The notes beneath the pieces were generated by a model. It saw nothing but the letters and a program-made list of their open reading frames with translations. It did no database searches and was not told the DNA's origin. A stretch of 64,000 bases of DNA, taken from assembly GCF_900156785.1 (NCBI RefSeq), contig NZ_FTOP01000002.1, positions 186,001 to 250,000 on the forward strand. The letters run 5' to 3'. Position numbers and translations under genes: made by a program. The stretch is from Belliella pelovolcani (GTDB lineage: Bacteria > Bacteroidota > Bacteroidia > Cytophagales > Cyclobacteriaceae). Position 1 is the stretch's first letter; every line of letters begins with the position of its first letter. This document shows positions 34,723 through 43,373 of this stretch, in pieces.

Positions 34723-35430
34723 ATGGGAAGAGCTTTCGAGTTTAGAAAAGAAAGAAAATTCAAGCGCTGGAGTAAGATGTCCAAGGTATTTACCCGCCTT
34801 GGAAAAGAAATAGTCATGGCTGTAAAAGCTGGAGGACCTGACCCAGCTAACAATACCAAGCTGCGTACCATCATCCAAAATGCTAAAGGTGCAGCAATGC
34901 CTAAAGATAGAATAGAGGCTGCCATCAAGCGCGCTTCGAATAAGGACGAGAAAGATTATGAAGAGGTATTGTACGAAGGCTATGGCCCGCACGGAGTAGC
35001 TATGATCATCGAGACTTCTACTGACAATACCAATAGAACTGTGGCCAATGTAAGAAGCTACTTCTCAAAATGTAACGGTTCATTGAGCACATCAGGCTCT
35101 GTAAGCTTTATGTTCAACAAGAAAGCTGTATTTAGATTTTTGCAAGGTGAGCATGACATCGAAGAATTGGAATTGGAGCTGATTGACTTTGGATTAGATG
35201 AAGTTGCCGAAAATGAAGGGGAGATTTTCGTTTACACGGCTTTCGAAGATTTTGGTAACATGCAGAAGGCTTTGGAAGAGCGAAATATTGATATCATCAA
35301 TGCAGATTTCCAATGGTTCCCTACTACGACGGTAGAATTGACAGAGGAGCAAGAAGAAGAGATCAACAAGCTGATAGAAAAATTGGAGGATGACGATGAT
35401 GTCAATCAGGTCTTCACCAATATGGCATAA
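34723..35430 (+). CDS. yebC: YebC/PmpR family protein
   Basis: 235 residues, full length. The start MGRAFEFRKERKFKRWSKMS is typical of Bacteroidota members, followed by FTRLGKEIVMAVKAGGPDPA, AIKRASNKDEKDYEEV and YEGYGPHGVAMIIETSTDN. YebC proteins bind DNA as regulators and, more recently, have been linked to translation of proline-rich stretches on the ribosome. A terminator follows, so it is probably monocistronic. Confidence 0.95.
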   Translation: MGRAFEFRKERKFKRWSKMSKVFTRLGKEIVMAVKAGGPDPANNTKLRTIIQNAKGAAMPKDRIEAAIKRASNKDEKDYEEVLYEGYGPHGVAMIIETSTDNTNRTVANVRSYFSKCNGSLSTSGSVSFMFNKKAVFRFLQGEHDIEELELELIDFGLDEVAENEGEIFVYTAFEDFGNMQKALEERNIDIINADFQWFPTTTVELTEEQEEEINKLIEKLEDDDDVNQVFTNMA

Positions 35431-35437
35431 ACAAACT

Positions 35438-35470
35438 GAGACCTGCTGGAATCAACTGGCAGGTTTTTTT
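35438..35470 (+). terminator. Terminator of yebC
   Basis: Stem ACCTGC / GCAGGT extended by partly paired bases, then seven T residues. It lies just after the stop codon. Confidence 0.75.
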
Positions 35471-35486
35471 CATTAATAAAGACGAC

Positions 35487-36062
35487 ATGGCTTTTCCGAA
35501 GAGAAAAAACATCAAAGAAGAAAAAAGACAAAAATTGGTTATTGTGGGAAGTAAAAACCCCGTAAAGATCAGTTGCACAGACCTAGGATTTCATCAAGCA
35601 TTTGATAGTGAAGCATTCTTGATTGAAGGCCTCAACGTGAGTTCAGAAGTAGATGATCAGCCTATAGGAGATGAGCAGACTTACCTTGGCGCCTATAATA
35701 GGGCCAAAAATTCCAAAAATGTATTTCCTGAAGCTGATTTTTGGGTAGGAATAGAAGGAGGAGTCGAAGAGCAAGCTGGCGAAATGTATGCTTTTGCTTG
35801 GGTAGTCATCATAGATCCTACTGGGAAAATAGGTAAAGCCAAGACAGCCACATTTTTTCTACCTAATGTGATCACAGATTTAATCAAAGGTGGAATGGAG
35901 CTAGGTGCAGCAGATGATCAAGTTTTCAATAGAGAGAATTCTAAGCAAGGAAATGGTGCAGTAGGCATATTGACCAATGGAGCTGTCAATCGTAAGGAAT
36001 ACTATGCCCAAGCGATTATTTTAGCCTTGATTCCTTTTATGAACAAGACAATCTATATTTAA
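35487..36062 (+). CDS. yjjX: Inosine/xanthosine triphosphatase
   Basis: 191 residues. The core KLVIVGSKNPVKISCTDLGF and the later VSSEVDDQPIGDEQTYLGAYNRAKN are the YjjX (DUF84) signature, followed by WVGIEGGVEE and FNRENSKQGNGAVGILTNG. It hydrolyses non-canonical purine triphosphates (ITP/XTP). The first 17 residues are a basic extension (AFPKRKNIKEEKRQK) not found in the minimal enzyme; a later start is not available because no in-frame ATG follows before the fold. Start ATG 35487. Confidence 0.93.
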   Translation: MAFPKRKNIKEEKRQKLVIVGSKNPVKISCTDLGFHQAFDSEAFLIEGLNVSSEVDDQPIGDEQTYLGAYNRAKNSKNVFPEADFWVGIEGGVEEQAGEMYAFAWVVIIDPTGKIGKAKTATFFLPNVITDLIKGGMELGAADDQVFNRENSKQGNGAVGILTNGAVNRKEYYAQAIILALIPFMNKTIYI

Positions 36063-36114
36063 GCTTTCAATGATGCATTGAAATTTTCGATTGGTTTTTG
36101 AACACTTTGGACCT

Positions 36115-36122
36115 TAATTTTG
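36115..36122 (+). promoter_or_regulatory. -7 box (TAATTTTG) upstream of the thioredoxin gene
   Basis: A full TAnnTTTG match 33 bases before the ATG at 36155, with TTGG about 21 bases further upstream as a possible -33. Confidence 0.5.
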
Positions 36123-36154
36123 TAATTCTAAATAAGAATTAAACGAAAGAAAAT

Positions 36155-36469
36155 ATGTTACAGGAATTAGAAACTGATACTTTACAAAATTTAGTACAAG
36201 AAAATGACAAAGTAGTAGTACAATATGGCGCTACTTGGTGTGGTAACTGTAGAATCATGAAGCCAAAGATGAAAAGATTGGCAGGTGATTATGAGGGGAT
36301 TACTTTTCTTTATGTGGATGCTGAAAAATTACCTGAGTCTAGAAAATTAGCAGCTGTAACCAACTTACCTACTTTTGCTACTTTCAAAGGCGGCCAATTG
36401 GTCAACCAAGTTCAGACAAACAAAGAAGAAGGATTAAAAACATTGATCGATGAGATTGCCAATAATTAA
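36155..36469 (+). CDS. Cytoplasmic thioredoxin-family protein with WCGNC site
   Basis: 104 residues, no signal peptide. The active-site segment is YGATWCGNCRIMKPKM, with Asn in place of the Pro of canonical WCGPC, which would change the redox potential. A cis-proline region reads VTNLPTFATF, and MLQELETDTLQNLVQEN precedes the fold. Probably a specialised cytoplasmic disulfide reductase. Its last 20 bases overlap the next gene. Confidence 0.9.
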   Translation: MLQELETDTLQNLVQENDKVVVQYGATWCGNCRIMKPKMKRLAGDYEGITFLYVDAEKLPESRKLAAVTNLPTFATFKGGQLVNQVQTNKEEGLKTLIDEIANN

Positions 36470-36707
36470 GCACGTACTGGGTTTTATCGAAGCCAATGAT
36501 GAAGACTGGGTGAAGGAGACCATCGAATTGTTGGAAAACATGACGGAAATACCATCACTCAAGGATGAGGAAATCGAAGTGATGGGTGAATTGCTCTCCA
36601 ATCTGTATGGAACATTGGAGGTCAATCAAATGATCAAAGAGGGAATGGATAAGAAAGAAGCCATGAACGCCTTCATGAAGCGAGTGACTGGTTCGATAGA
36701 TAAGTAA
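36450..36707 (+). CDS. Small protein co-encoded with thioredoxin (DUF6952-like)
   Basis: 85 residues, helical and acidic. It starts inside the thioredoxin gene (ATG 36450, overlap 20 bases in another frame), beginning LPIIKHVLGFIEANDEDW and continuing LLENMTEIPSLKDEEIEVMGELLSNLYG split by short turns. I recall small proteins of this sort directly after this kind of thioredoxin in Bacteroidota, but the domain name is from memory. Translational coupling suggests a shared function. A terminator hairpin follows. Confidence 0.75.
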   Translation: MRLPIIKHVLGFIEANDEDWVKETIELLENMTEIPSLKDEEIEVMGELLSNLYGTLEVNQMIKEGMDKKEAMNAFMKRVTGSIDK

Positions 36708-36752
36708 AAAGCGAAAAGTTGTTTAATCACCAAGTCAAACAAAATCGCAATT

Positions 36753-36781
36753 TCAAGGGCTCTGCGGAGCCCTTTTATTTT
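36753..36781. terminator. Bidirectional terminator after the thioredoxin pair
   Basis: Stem AAGGGCTC / GAGCCCTT with loop TGCG and a T-rich tail on the plus strand. The convergent gene's stop codon lies in the tail. Confidence 0.82.
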
Positions 36782-37761
36782 TGAAGATTTGACAAAAACT
36801 GACTCAGTGCAGTTCTCCAGTTTGGGTGTGCATCCCAAGTTGGACCAATATAGAGTTCGTTTCTCACCAAGAATTTGATGTAATATTTCACGACGATTCT
36901 AGAAGCTGCTTCTTCGTCAACCACAGGCAAGCCCATACTTTTCATGAGGTCTCCTTCTCTGCCTTCCACGCGCATCAGTACAAACTGCACCCTGTCTCTG
37001 ATCAATTCAGCCTCAGATTTGGCCTCAGTAAGAAACTCCACCTGATAGGGATAATTGCTTTTGAATATGCCTTCTAAGCCTCGTTTTTCAGCCTCTTGCT
37101 CTGCAGCAATGGCTTCCGCAGATTTTCCCAACAAATCATAGCGGTACATAGTCAGGAAACTTGATTCGCCAGCCGAGCCACTGAGCGGCACACCTAGTTT
37201 AAACACATCCAGGTTCAATGGATTTCTAGGCAAAAACCTATTTGTTCCTCCCGCTATGGCTCCCGCAGCGGCAGGGTATTCGGGCACATCTAGCACCAGG
37301 TAGTTGTGGGAGCGGCTATTTTTTCCCAATGCTTCTAAAGCCTGAACCATTCCTCCCAAGTCAGGCATTTGAAGTGAAAAAACCCCTGCATTCGGAACCA
37401 TGTTTTTGTTCATGGTATAAGGTGCAATATTCAAAGCCAGTTCGCCATTGGCTTTTCTGGTGAGAATGACGATATTTTTGATCAAGCGCTTATTGAAAGC
37501 TTCCGCAAAACCTGTCTGCACTTCTTCTGAAAGGGTCACATCTTCTAATTCATAATAGGCTACTGGATCTCCACCAGCTTCCACGAGGGCTGGATGGATG
37601 GCTTCTGCGAGTTCTTTCCAACTCAAGACAGGACGGGCTTGTGGTGCGCTAGAAATCATGACCACAGATTTTCCATCCAGAAAGGTATCTGGTAGTCCAC
37701 CTTGACCAAAAAGGTCGATTGTCAATAAAAAAAACAACAGCGTCGCTGAGAAATACTTCAT
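36775..37761 (-). CDS. Hypothetical secreted protein, 328 aa
   Basis: From ATG 37761 (MKYFSATLLFFLLTIDLFGQ), which makes a good signal peptide; the frame extends 16 codons further upstream. The mature part contains FLDGKSVVMISSAPQARPVL, an internal Gly/Asn-rich stretch (AGAIAGGTNRFLPRNPLNLD) and a C-terminal helical segment (SRIVVKYYIKFLVRNELYIG). I recognise no catalytic motif and cannot assign a family. It converges on the thioredoxin pair and diverges from the M28 peptidase. Confidence 0.75.
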   Translation of the reverse strand: MKYFSATLLFFLLTIDLFGQGGLPDTFLDGKSVVMISSAPQARPVLSWKELAEAIHPALVEAGGDPVAYYELEDVTLSEEVQTGFAEAFNKRLIKNIVILTRKANGELALNIAPYTMNKNMVPNAGVFSLQMPDLGGMVQALEALGKNSRSHNYLVLDVPEYPAAAGAIAGGTNRFLPRNPLNLDVFKLGVPLSGSAGESSFLTMYRYDLLGKSAEAIAAEQEAEKRGLEGIFKSNYPYQVEFLTEAKSEAELIRDRVQFVLMRVEGREGDLMKSMGLPVVDEEAASRIVVKYYIKFLVRNELYIGPTWDAHPNWRTALSQFLSNLQK

Positions 37762-37868
37762 ATTTTTAGATATTGCCAGAGATATACAAGCTATCACGAA
37801 TATAAGCAACGTACTGAGAAATTTTAAATTATCCGCTTGAATTAAAAATCAATAAGATTATTTCCACC

Positions 37869-38783
37869 ATGAAATTCACAAAATCAACAGCCCTCCTTTT
37901 TCTCTGCCTTTTGCTGGGATACAATACTTCTTTTGCTCAGAAAATAGATCAAGAGCAATTGATCAAAGATATTCAATACTTGGCATCTGAAGAGCTTGAA
38001 GGAAGAAAACCGCTCTCTGAAGGGAGCCTAAAAGCAAGAGCTTATATCAAAGAAAGATTCAAAAAGTTGGGCTTGAGTAGTCAATACGAGGATTATACGC
38101 AGTTTTTTGATTTCACCAATAGGAGAGAAAATAAAACGTATGAAAATGCAGCCAACATCATTGGGTTTATACCAGGTAGTGAATCTGATAAAATAATTGT
38201 CATCATGGGTCATTATGATCACCTTGGTAAGAGAGGAGATGAGGCATTTTTAGGCGCTGATGACAATGCTTCCGGTACTGCAGCAATGATGGCTTTGGCA
38301 AGTTATTTTGCAGAAAACAGACCCAAGCACTCAATGATGTTTGTGGCTCTGGATGCAGAAGAGATGGGCATGCAAGGTGCTAGAGCCTTGGTCAATGATT
38401 TCCCCTTTGAGCTTAAGCAAGTGAAAGTAAATATCAATATGGACATGGTCAGTAGAAATGATGACAATGAACTCTATGCCGTGGGCACCCATCATTATCC
38501 TTTTCTAAAGCCCAGCTTGAAGCGTGCGTCGGAGGGCAAAAGTCCTGTTTTGAAATTTGGTCACGATGTACCAGGCTCGGGTAGAGAAGACTGGACCAAT
38601 GCCTCAGACCATGCCCAATTTCATCAAAAAGGAGTTCCTTTTATCTACTTTGGAGTGGAGGATCATCCGGACTACCATACACCAAGAGATACTTTTGAAA
38701 ATATTCAACCCGAATTTTTCAAAGGAGCTGTGGAGTTGATACTAGCATGCATACTTGCACTTGATGAAGACTTGCTGAATTGA
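37869..38783 (+). CDS. Secreted M28-family zinc aminopeptidase
   Basis: 304 residues with signal peptide (STALLFLCLLLGYNTSFAQ). The five-ligand dizinc centre is complete: VIMGHYDHLG (His), GADDNASGTAAM (bridging Asp), ALDAEEMGMQGA (Glu-Glu), NMDMVSR (Asp) and DYHTPRDTF (His). Such enzymes release N-terminal amino acids or trim peptides outside the cytoplasm. The left arm of its terminator lies inside the last codons and stop. Confidence 0.94.
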   Translation: MKFTKSTALLFLCLLLGYNTSFAQKIDQEQLIKDIQYLASEELEGRKPLSEGSLKARAYIKERFKKLGLSSQYEDYTQFFDFTNRRENKTYENAANIIGFIPGSESDKIIVIMGHYDHLGKRGDEAFLGADDNASGTAAMMALASYFAENRPKHSMMFVALDAEEMGMQGARALVNDFPFELKQVKVNINMDMVSRNDDNELYAVGTHHYPFLKPSLKRASEGKSPVLKFGHDVPGSGREDWTNASDHAQFHQKGVPFIYFGVEDHPDYHTPRDTFENIQPEFFKGAVELILACILALDEDLLN

Positions 38784-38808
38784 TTTTCAGCAAGTCTTCT
38801 TTTTTTTA
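38766..38808 (+). terminator. Terminator overlapping the end of the M28 peptidase gene
   Basis: Stem GAAGACTTGCTGAA / TTCAGCAAGTCTTC (14 bp) followed by at least seven T residues. The stop codon TGA at 38781-38783 lies in the loop, so the stem begins inside the coding sequence. Confidence 0.88.
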
Positions 38809-38823
38809 GCTTAGAATATCCGC

Positions 38824-38831
38824 TAAATTTG
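38824..38831 (+). promoter_or_regulatory. -7 box (TAAATTTG) upstream of the ClC gene
   Basis: A full TAnnTTTG match 24 bases before the TTG start at 38855 and just after the previous terminator, which supports that start codon. Confidence 0.5.
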
Positions 38832-38854
38832 AATTTGTATCTAGCACTAAAATT

Positions 38855-40633
38855 TTGGCAAAGACTGATTTAATCACCCGTTTTTTGATCTGGAGACTCA
38901 GACACCTGAGCAACAAAAACTTTGTTTTAATACTAAGTGGGGTAATTGGTATTTTGGCTGGATTGGCCGCAGTCATTCTAAAGACAGCAGTACATGCAAT
39001 TCAGAAGTTTTTGACTCAAAGTTTTTACGAGGATTATGCCAATTTCTTTTACATTATCTACCCGGTGATAGGTATAGGTTTGGCTTATGCCATTGGAAAT
39101 TATATCCTAAAAGATGTTGGGGGCCATGGCATTCCTGATTTGTTATATAACATTGCAAAAAAGAGCAGTATCATTCCTCGGGTAAAGATGTACAGTCGAG
39201 TGATCACCTCTGCCATTACGGTCGGTTTTGGTGGATCAGTAGGGCTAGAAGCTCCCATCGTAGTGACAGGGTCTGCTATTGGATCTAATTTTGGTAGCTT
39301 GATGCACTTGAGTGCCAAGAAGAGAACACTCTTGATAGGTTGTGGTGCAGCAGGAGCTATTTCAGCGATCTTTGGAGCACCTATTGGTGCGGTCATTTTT
39401 GCAATTGAAGTAATACTCTTGGAGCTTAGCGTCGGAAGCTTTATTCCCTTACTGATTGCCTCAGTGACTGGTTCTATTACCTCCATGCTTTTACTTGGAG
39501 AGGATGTCATGTTCTCCTTTAATCTTTCCGACGAGTTTCTTGCCGGGCATATGCCATATTATTTTCTTTTGGCGATGGTGACAGGTATTATATCGCTCTA
39601 TTTTAGTAGAGTTGTATTGAGAACTGAAGCCTTATTGGACATGATGAAGGATCCTTGGGTCAAGCTGCTCTATGGCGGTGCCTTCTTAGGGTTGATTGTT
39701 TTTTTCTTTCCGCCAATCTACGGTGAAGGCTATGACACGCTCAATGCCTTGATCGATGGGGAGCCACAGAGAGTTTTGCAGAGAAGTCCATTCTTTGCAG
39801 AGATTGACAACCCATATTTTATCATCATTTTCCTGATGCTCGTAGTCTTGATCAAACCTATTGCTTCTGCCATTACCATAGGGAGCGGGGGTAGTGGAGG
39901 TATCTTTGCACCTTCACTGTTTGTAGGGGGTATAGTTGGGTTTGTCTTTGCTTATGCTGCTAACCTTTTCGGAGTACCGATGGCTCTGCCTATTGCCCAT
40001 TTTACGCTCGTAGCCATGTGTGGGGTCATGAGTGGGGTACAGCACGCTCCACTCTCTGCCATATTCTTGATTGCGGAGATCACAGGAGGGTATGAACTCT
40101 TTTTGCCTTTGATGCTAGTCTCAGCTATTTCCTTTGTGACCACCACTTACTTTGATAAGGATTCACTTTATATCAAGCAACTCAAAGGAACTGGCAGGTA
40201 CCTATTCGAGTCCAAAGATGAAGAGGTATTAGATACTATCAATATTAGAAAAATTATGGAGACGGACCTACTTACGATTCAGCCTGATTCCAGCTTAAAG
40301 GACCTCTGCGGCTTGGTGCAATTGTCAAAGAGAAATATCTTTCCAGTGATCAGTGAGTCAGATGAATTGATGGGGATCATTACTCTGGATGATATTAGAG
40401 ATATCATGTTTGATCCTGAGAAACAAGAATCTGTCAAAATCAGTCAATTGATGCACAGTCCTCCTGATATCATTCTTCCTAATGAAAGCATGCAACATGT
40501 CATGGACAAATTCGAAAAATCAGGTGCTTGGAATTTACCGGTAGTTGAAGATGGTGTTTATCTTGGGTTTATTTCTAAATCTCGAATTTTCAATGCCTAC
40601 AGAAAGCGACTGCAAAGACAAAATCAAGATTAA
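38855..40633 (+). CDS. ClC-family chloride channel/transporter with CBS domains
   Basis: 592 residues. The ClC part (about 1-430) has GGHGIPDLLY (selectivity motif 1), GFGGSVGLEAPIVVTG (the gating Glu is present, as in antiporters), and SGGIFAPSLFVGG. A pair of CBS domains fills about 460-590 (MEKDLLTIQPD-type segments, with PVVEDGVYLGFISKSRI at the end), which usually bind adenine nucleotides and regulate transport. It starts with TTG at 38855; no in-frame ATG exists before the first helix. Confidence 0.92.
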   Translation: MAKTDLITRFLIWRLRHLSNKNFVLILSGVIGILAGLAAVILKTAVHAIQKFLTQSFYEDYANFFYIIYPVIGIGLAYAIGNYILKDVGGHGIPDLLYNIAKKSSIIPRVKMYSRVITSAITVGFGGSVGLEAPIVVTGSAIGSNFGSLMHLSAKKRTLLIGCGAAGAISAIFGAPIGAVIFAIEVILLELSVGSFIPLLIASVTGSITSMLLLGEDVMFSFNLSDEFLAGHMPYYFLLAMVTGIISLYFSRVVLRTEALLDMMKDPWVKLLYGGAFLGLIVFFFPPIYGEGYDTLNALIDGEPQRVLQRSPFFAEIDNPYFIIIFLMLVVLIKPIASAITIGSGGSGGIFAPSLFVGGIVGFVFAYAANLFGVPMALPIAHFTLVAMCGVMSGVQHAPLSAIFLIAEITGGYELFLPLMLVSAISFVTTTYFDKDSLYIKQLKGTGRYLFESKDEEVLDTINIRKIMETDLLTIQPDSSLKDLCGLVQLSKRNIFPVISESDELMGIITLDDIRDIMFDPEKQESVKISQLMHSPPDIILPNESMQHVMDKFEKSGAWNLPVVEDGVYLGFISKSRIFNAYRKRLQRQNQD

Positions 40634-40634
40634 G

Positions 40635-40823
40635 TTACTTTTTTGAGGCTTTGTATTGAAACCAATAAAACCCAGGAAAGATCAGCGCTTTCAGCTTCCA
40701 GTCATTTTTCTCCTTCATCCCGAGCGTTGTATCTTCATGTACAGTCCTGTACATCTTCCCCGCTAGCAATGCATGCGCAATAAGTAAAAGGAAGATGCCC
40801 GAGTAAATGATCAGTTCTGTCAT
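40635..40823 (-). CDS. Small membrane protein coupled to prmA
   Basis: 62 residues. One membrane helix (IIYSGIFLLLIAHALLAG) is followed by a basic cytoplasmic tail (WKLKALIFPGFYWFQYKASKK). Its ATG overlaps the prmA stop (ATGA), so it is translated after prmA. No family recognised. It is convergent with the ClC gene, one base apart. Confidence 0.65.
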   Translation of the reverse strand: MTELIIYSGIFLLLIAHALLAGKMYRTVHEDTTLGMKEKNDWKLKALIFPGFYWFQYKASKK

Positions 40824-41650
40824 TGCTTCTCTAAAATTAATGCAGCCCAGTTATCCTTGTCTTTTTGCTTCAAGAGCCTTAAGCCTTCCATTGCGGCTTT
40901 TTGTTCAATATCTGTGATGTCGTGCGTATAAAAACCACTCAATAAGAGAAAACCACCCCGATCCAGCAATGAAGCATAGACTTCCATCTCTTCTAACAAG
41001 ACATTTTTATTGATATTGGCCAGTACGATGTCGAATATGCCCTGAGGCGCAACTTCTCTCACTGTACCTAAGCCCATCCTTACCGTTGACATGCCATTGA
41101 GGTCAAAATTTTCGTTGCCATTTTCCACGCACCAATCATCAATGTCAAAAGCTTCCACTTGCCTAGCACCTAGTTTGTGTGCCATGATGGCCAGTATGCC
41201 TGTTCCTGAACCGATATCAATGACTCTTTTGCCTTGATGGTCTAAGTCAAGTTGGTGCGAAAGCATCAAAAACGTAGTTGCATGGTGACCTGTCCCAAAA
41301 GACATCTTCGGGTTAATTAGAATTTCGTGTGCTATCTCAGGCTTTGGCGCATGAAAAGAAGCACGCACATAGACTTGTTCGCCCACTTGAATTGGGTCAT
41401 AATGTTTTTCCCACTCCTCGTTCCAATTCACTTTGGCCATTACGCCCTCTTCCACTAGGACATGGGCTACTTCCTGATATTTCTCTAATACTTCTTGGTA
41501 AGCTTCTCGATCAAAAAGCCCCTCTTCAATATATGCATCTAGACCTTGATCTGTTTCCAAAAAGGAATCAAAGCCAACTTCTGCCAATTCCGCTATCAAA
41601 ACCTCCCTGAAGTCTTCTTTGCAGCTGATTTTAAATTCTAAATATTGCAT
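40820..41650 (-). CDS. prmA: Ribosomal protein L11 methyltransferase
   Basis: 276 residues from ATG 41650 (MQYLEFKISC). PrmA trimethylates ribosomal protein L11 using S-adenosylmethionine. The N-terminal substrate-recognition domain is followed by NPKMSFGTGHHATTFLML (the family signature) and VIDIGSGTGILAIMAHKLGA (SAM motif I), and then VLANINKNVLLEEM (the NxN motif region of the active site). The frame extends 15 codons upstream, but that part does not look like PrmA. It follows nhaD on the same strand after 31 bases. Confidence 0.94.
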   Translation of the reverse strand: MQYLEFKISCKEDFREVLIAELAEVGFDSFLETDQGLDAYIEEGLFDREAYQEVLEKYQEVAHVLVEEGVMAKVNWNEEWEKHYDPIQVGEQVYVRASFHAPKPEIAHEILINPKMSFGTGHHATTFLMLSHQLDLDHQGKRVIDIGSGTGILAIMAHKLGARQVEAFDIDDWCVENGNENFDLNGMSTVRMGLGTVREVAPQGIFDIVLANINKNVLLEEMEVYASLLDRGGFLLLSGFYTHDITDIEQKAAMEGLRLLKQKDKDNWAALILEKQ

Positions 41651-41681
41651 ATTTTTAAAAGGTATAGGTAAGCAGGTTGTT

Positions 41682-43181
41682 TTATACAAAAGCAAAGAAA
41701 ATCAACCATGTGATGATCAAAACAGGTAGTAAGATTGGAATGGAAAATCTGATGATGTAACCAAAGAAAGAAGGCATTTTTATACCACTTTGTTCAGCGA
41801 TGGATTTCACCATGAAGTTAGGTCCATTACCTATATAAGTCATCGCACCAAAGAATACTGCCGCAATGGAGATGGCCATCAACTCAAATGCAGAGTCATC
41901 ATACATGTCCATGGCAAAATCCTTGACCTGAGAAACATTGCTAATCTCAGCACCTTGAGAAGCCATCGCAGCAGCAAGGAAGTTCAGGTAAGTCGGAGCA
42001 TTATCTAAGAAACCAGAAAGTATGCCCGTACCCCAATATAAGGTATTGTGGGTAATCAAGGCAGCTCCATCTGGAGATTTGGCAAAGTTACCCACCAACT
42101 CCAAAGCTGGCATCATGGTGCCGAAGATTCCGATAAAGATAAAAGCGACTTCTCGAATAGGTTCGAAATTGAATTCATTGCCCTTGATGGCTTTCTGATC
42201 TGCATACCTGAATGAAAAGTAGGCTACTGAAAGCATGATGATCTCTCTCAGAAAGGAAAACTTCTGCCCATCATATCTGATAGCTGGTACCCATTCGATC
42301 ACATTCGGATCCAAAAATACTGACCCAATGACAATGGCTAGCCAAATGAAATTTTTAGCTCCAATCAACCCAAATTTATTGGTGTAGGCAGCCTCTTCGA
42401 GATCATCTTCCTGCGACTTACCAAATTTCTTATCTACAAAGTAAAAGACTGTCGAAAGGATGGTCAAAGCTATGATCCAAGCTGGCCAATTGTGCTCTAG
42501 GGTCCAGAAGAAAGGAATTCCTTTTAAGAAACCTAGGAAAAGTGGAGGATCACCAATTGGAGTCAATGAACCACCAATATTACTCACCATGAAGATGAAG
42601 AAAATGATGTGATATGCCTGGATATTTCCTCTATTGAGTCGGATGAATGGCCTGATTAGTAGCATAGAAGCACCAGTAGTTCCGATCAAGTTGGAGATTA
42701 AGGCTCCTATGAGTAAGATACTCACATTGGCTAATGGGGTGGATTTTTTGTCTATTTCAATCAATATACCTCCAGAAGCGATATATAGGGAGGCTAATAG
42801 CGCGATAAACTGCACATACTCTGCAAGGGCATGTACTGGGCCATGTGCATTGCCAAGTACAAATAAGTAATAGAATACTACGATGATAGCAAGTCCAACG
42901 GCTACCTTGGGATAATTGTGATGCCAAAAATGCTCGTAAAATAATGGCCCTGTAGCAATCATCAAGAGCAATAAGACAAATGGAATGACCAGCCAAACAG
43001 GTGCATGATGATGATCATGGGCATGATCATGAATATGGGCTGCCACACTCTGAATTTTATCAGTTTGGGTGAGGCTATCTATTTGTTCGGTTTGGGGATC
43101 AGCTTGGGCATGTGCTTCTGAAGAGGGTAAAACAAATAAAATTCCTATCAGCAGCGCAATTGCAGCAATAAAGTTTTTCAT
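41682..43181 (-). CDS. nhaD: NhaD-type sodium:proton antiporter with His-rich head
   Basis: 499 residues with about twelve membrane helices. The N-terminus is a signal-like helix followed by a periplasmic His-rich segment HIHDHAHDHHHAP (residues about 49-61). Core features are NLIGTTGASMLLIRPFIRLN, NIGGSLTPIGDPPLFLGFLKG and NAPTYLNFLA, the ArsB/NhaD superfamily half-site motifs. NhaD removes cytoplasmic Na+ in exchange for protons, and is typical of marine or alkaliphilic bacteria. The His cluster could bind a metal; its role is unknown. Confidence 0.9.
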   Translation of the reverse strand: MKNFIAAIALLIGILFVLPSSEAHAQADPQTEQIDSLTQTDKIQSVAAHIHDHAHDHHHAPVWLVIPFVLLLLMIATGPLFYEHFWHHNYPKVAVGLAIIVVFYYLFVLGNAHGPVHALAEYVQFIALLASLYIASGGILIEIDKKSTPLANVSILLIGALISNLIGTTGASMLLIRPFIRLNRGNIQAYHIIFFIFMVSNIGGSLTPIGDPPLFLGFLKGIPFFWTLEHNWPAWIIALTILSTVFYFVDKKFGKSQEDDLEEAAYTNKFGLIGAKNFIWLAIVIGSVFLDPNVIEWVPAIRYDGQKFSFLREIIMLSVAYFSFRYADQKAIKGNEFNFEPIREVAFIFIGIFGTMMPALELVGNFAKSPDGAALITHNTLYWGTGILSGFLDNAPTYLNFLAAAMASQGAEISNVSQVKDFAMDMYDDSAFELMAISIAAVFFGAMTYIGNGPNFMVKSIAEQSGIKMPSFFGYIIRFSIPILLPVLIITWLIFFAFV

Positions 43182-43316
43182 TCAAATGCTTTTTATGGGT
43201 ATATCCAAAGATTAGCCTGATATCTAGCCAAAATTTCTCAATCACAAATTTGCAATTGTTGAGAAATCATCCCGCTAAACTACTTATTTTGAATGAAAAG
43301 GACTAATGAAAACAAT

Positions 43317-43358
43317 TCAGCCAGCTCCAAATAATTTTGATATTTGGTTACTGGCTGA
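43317..43358 (-). terminator. Terminator of the glutamate-type dehydrogenase gene
   Basis: Nested stem: TCAGCCAG pairs with CTGGCTGA and, inside it, CCAAATA with TATTTGG. On the minus strand it is followed by TTGTTTT. It lies 15 bases after the stop codon. Confidence 0.65.
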
Positions 43359-43373
43359 TGATTGGTAAAATTG

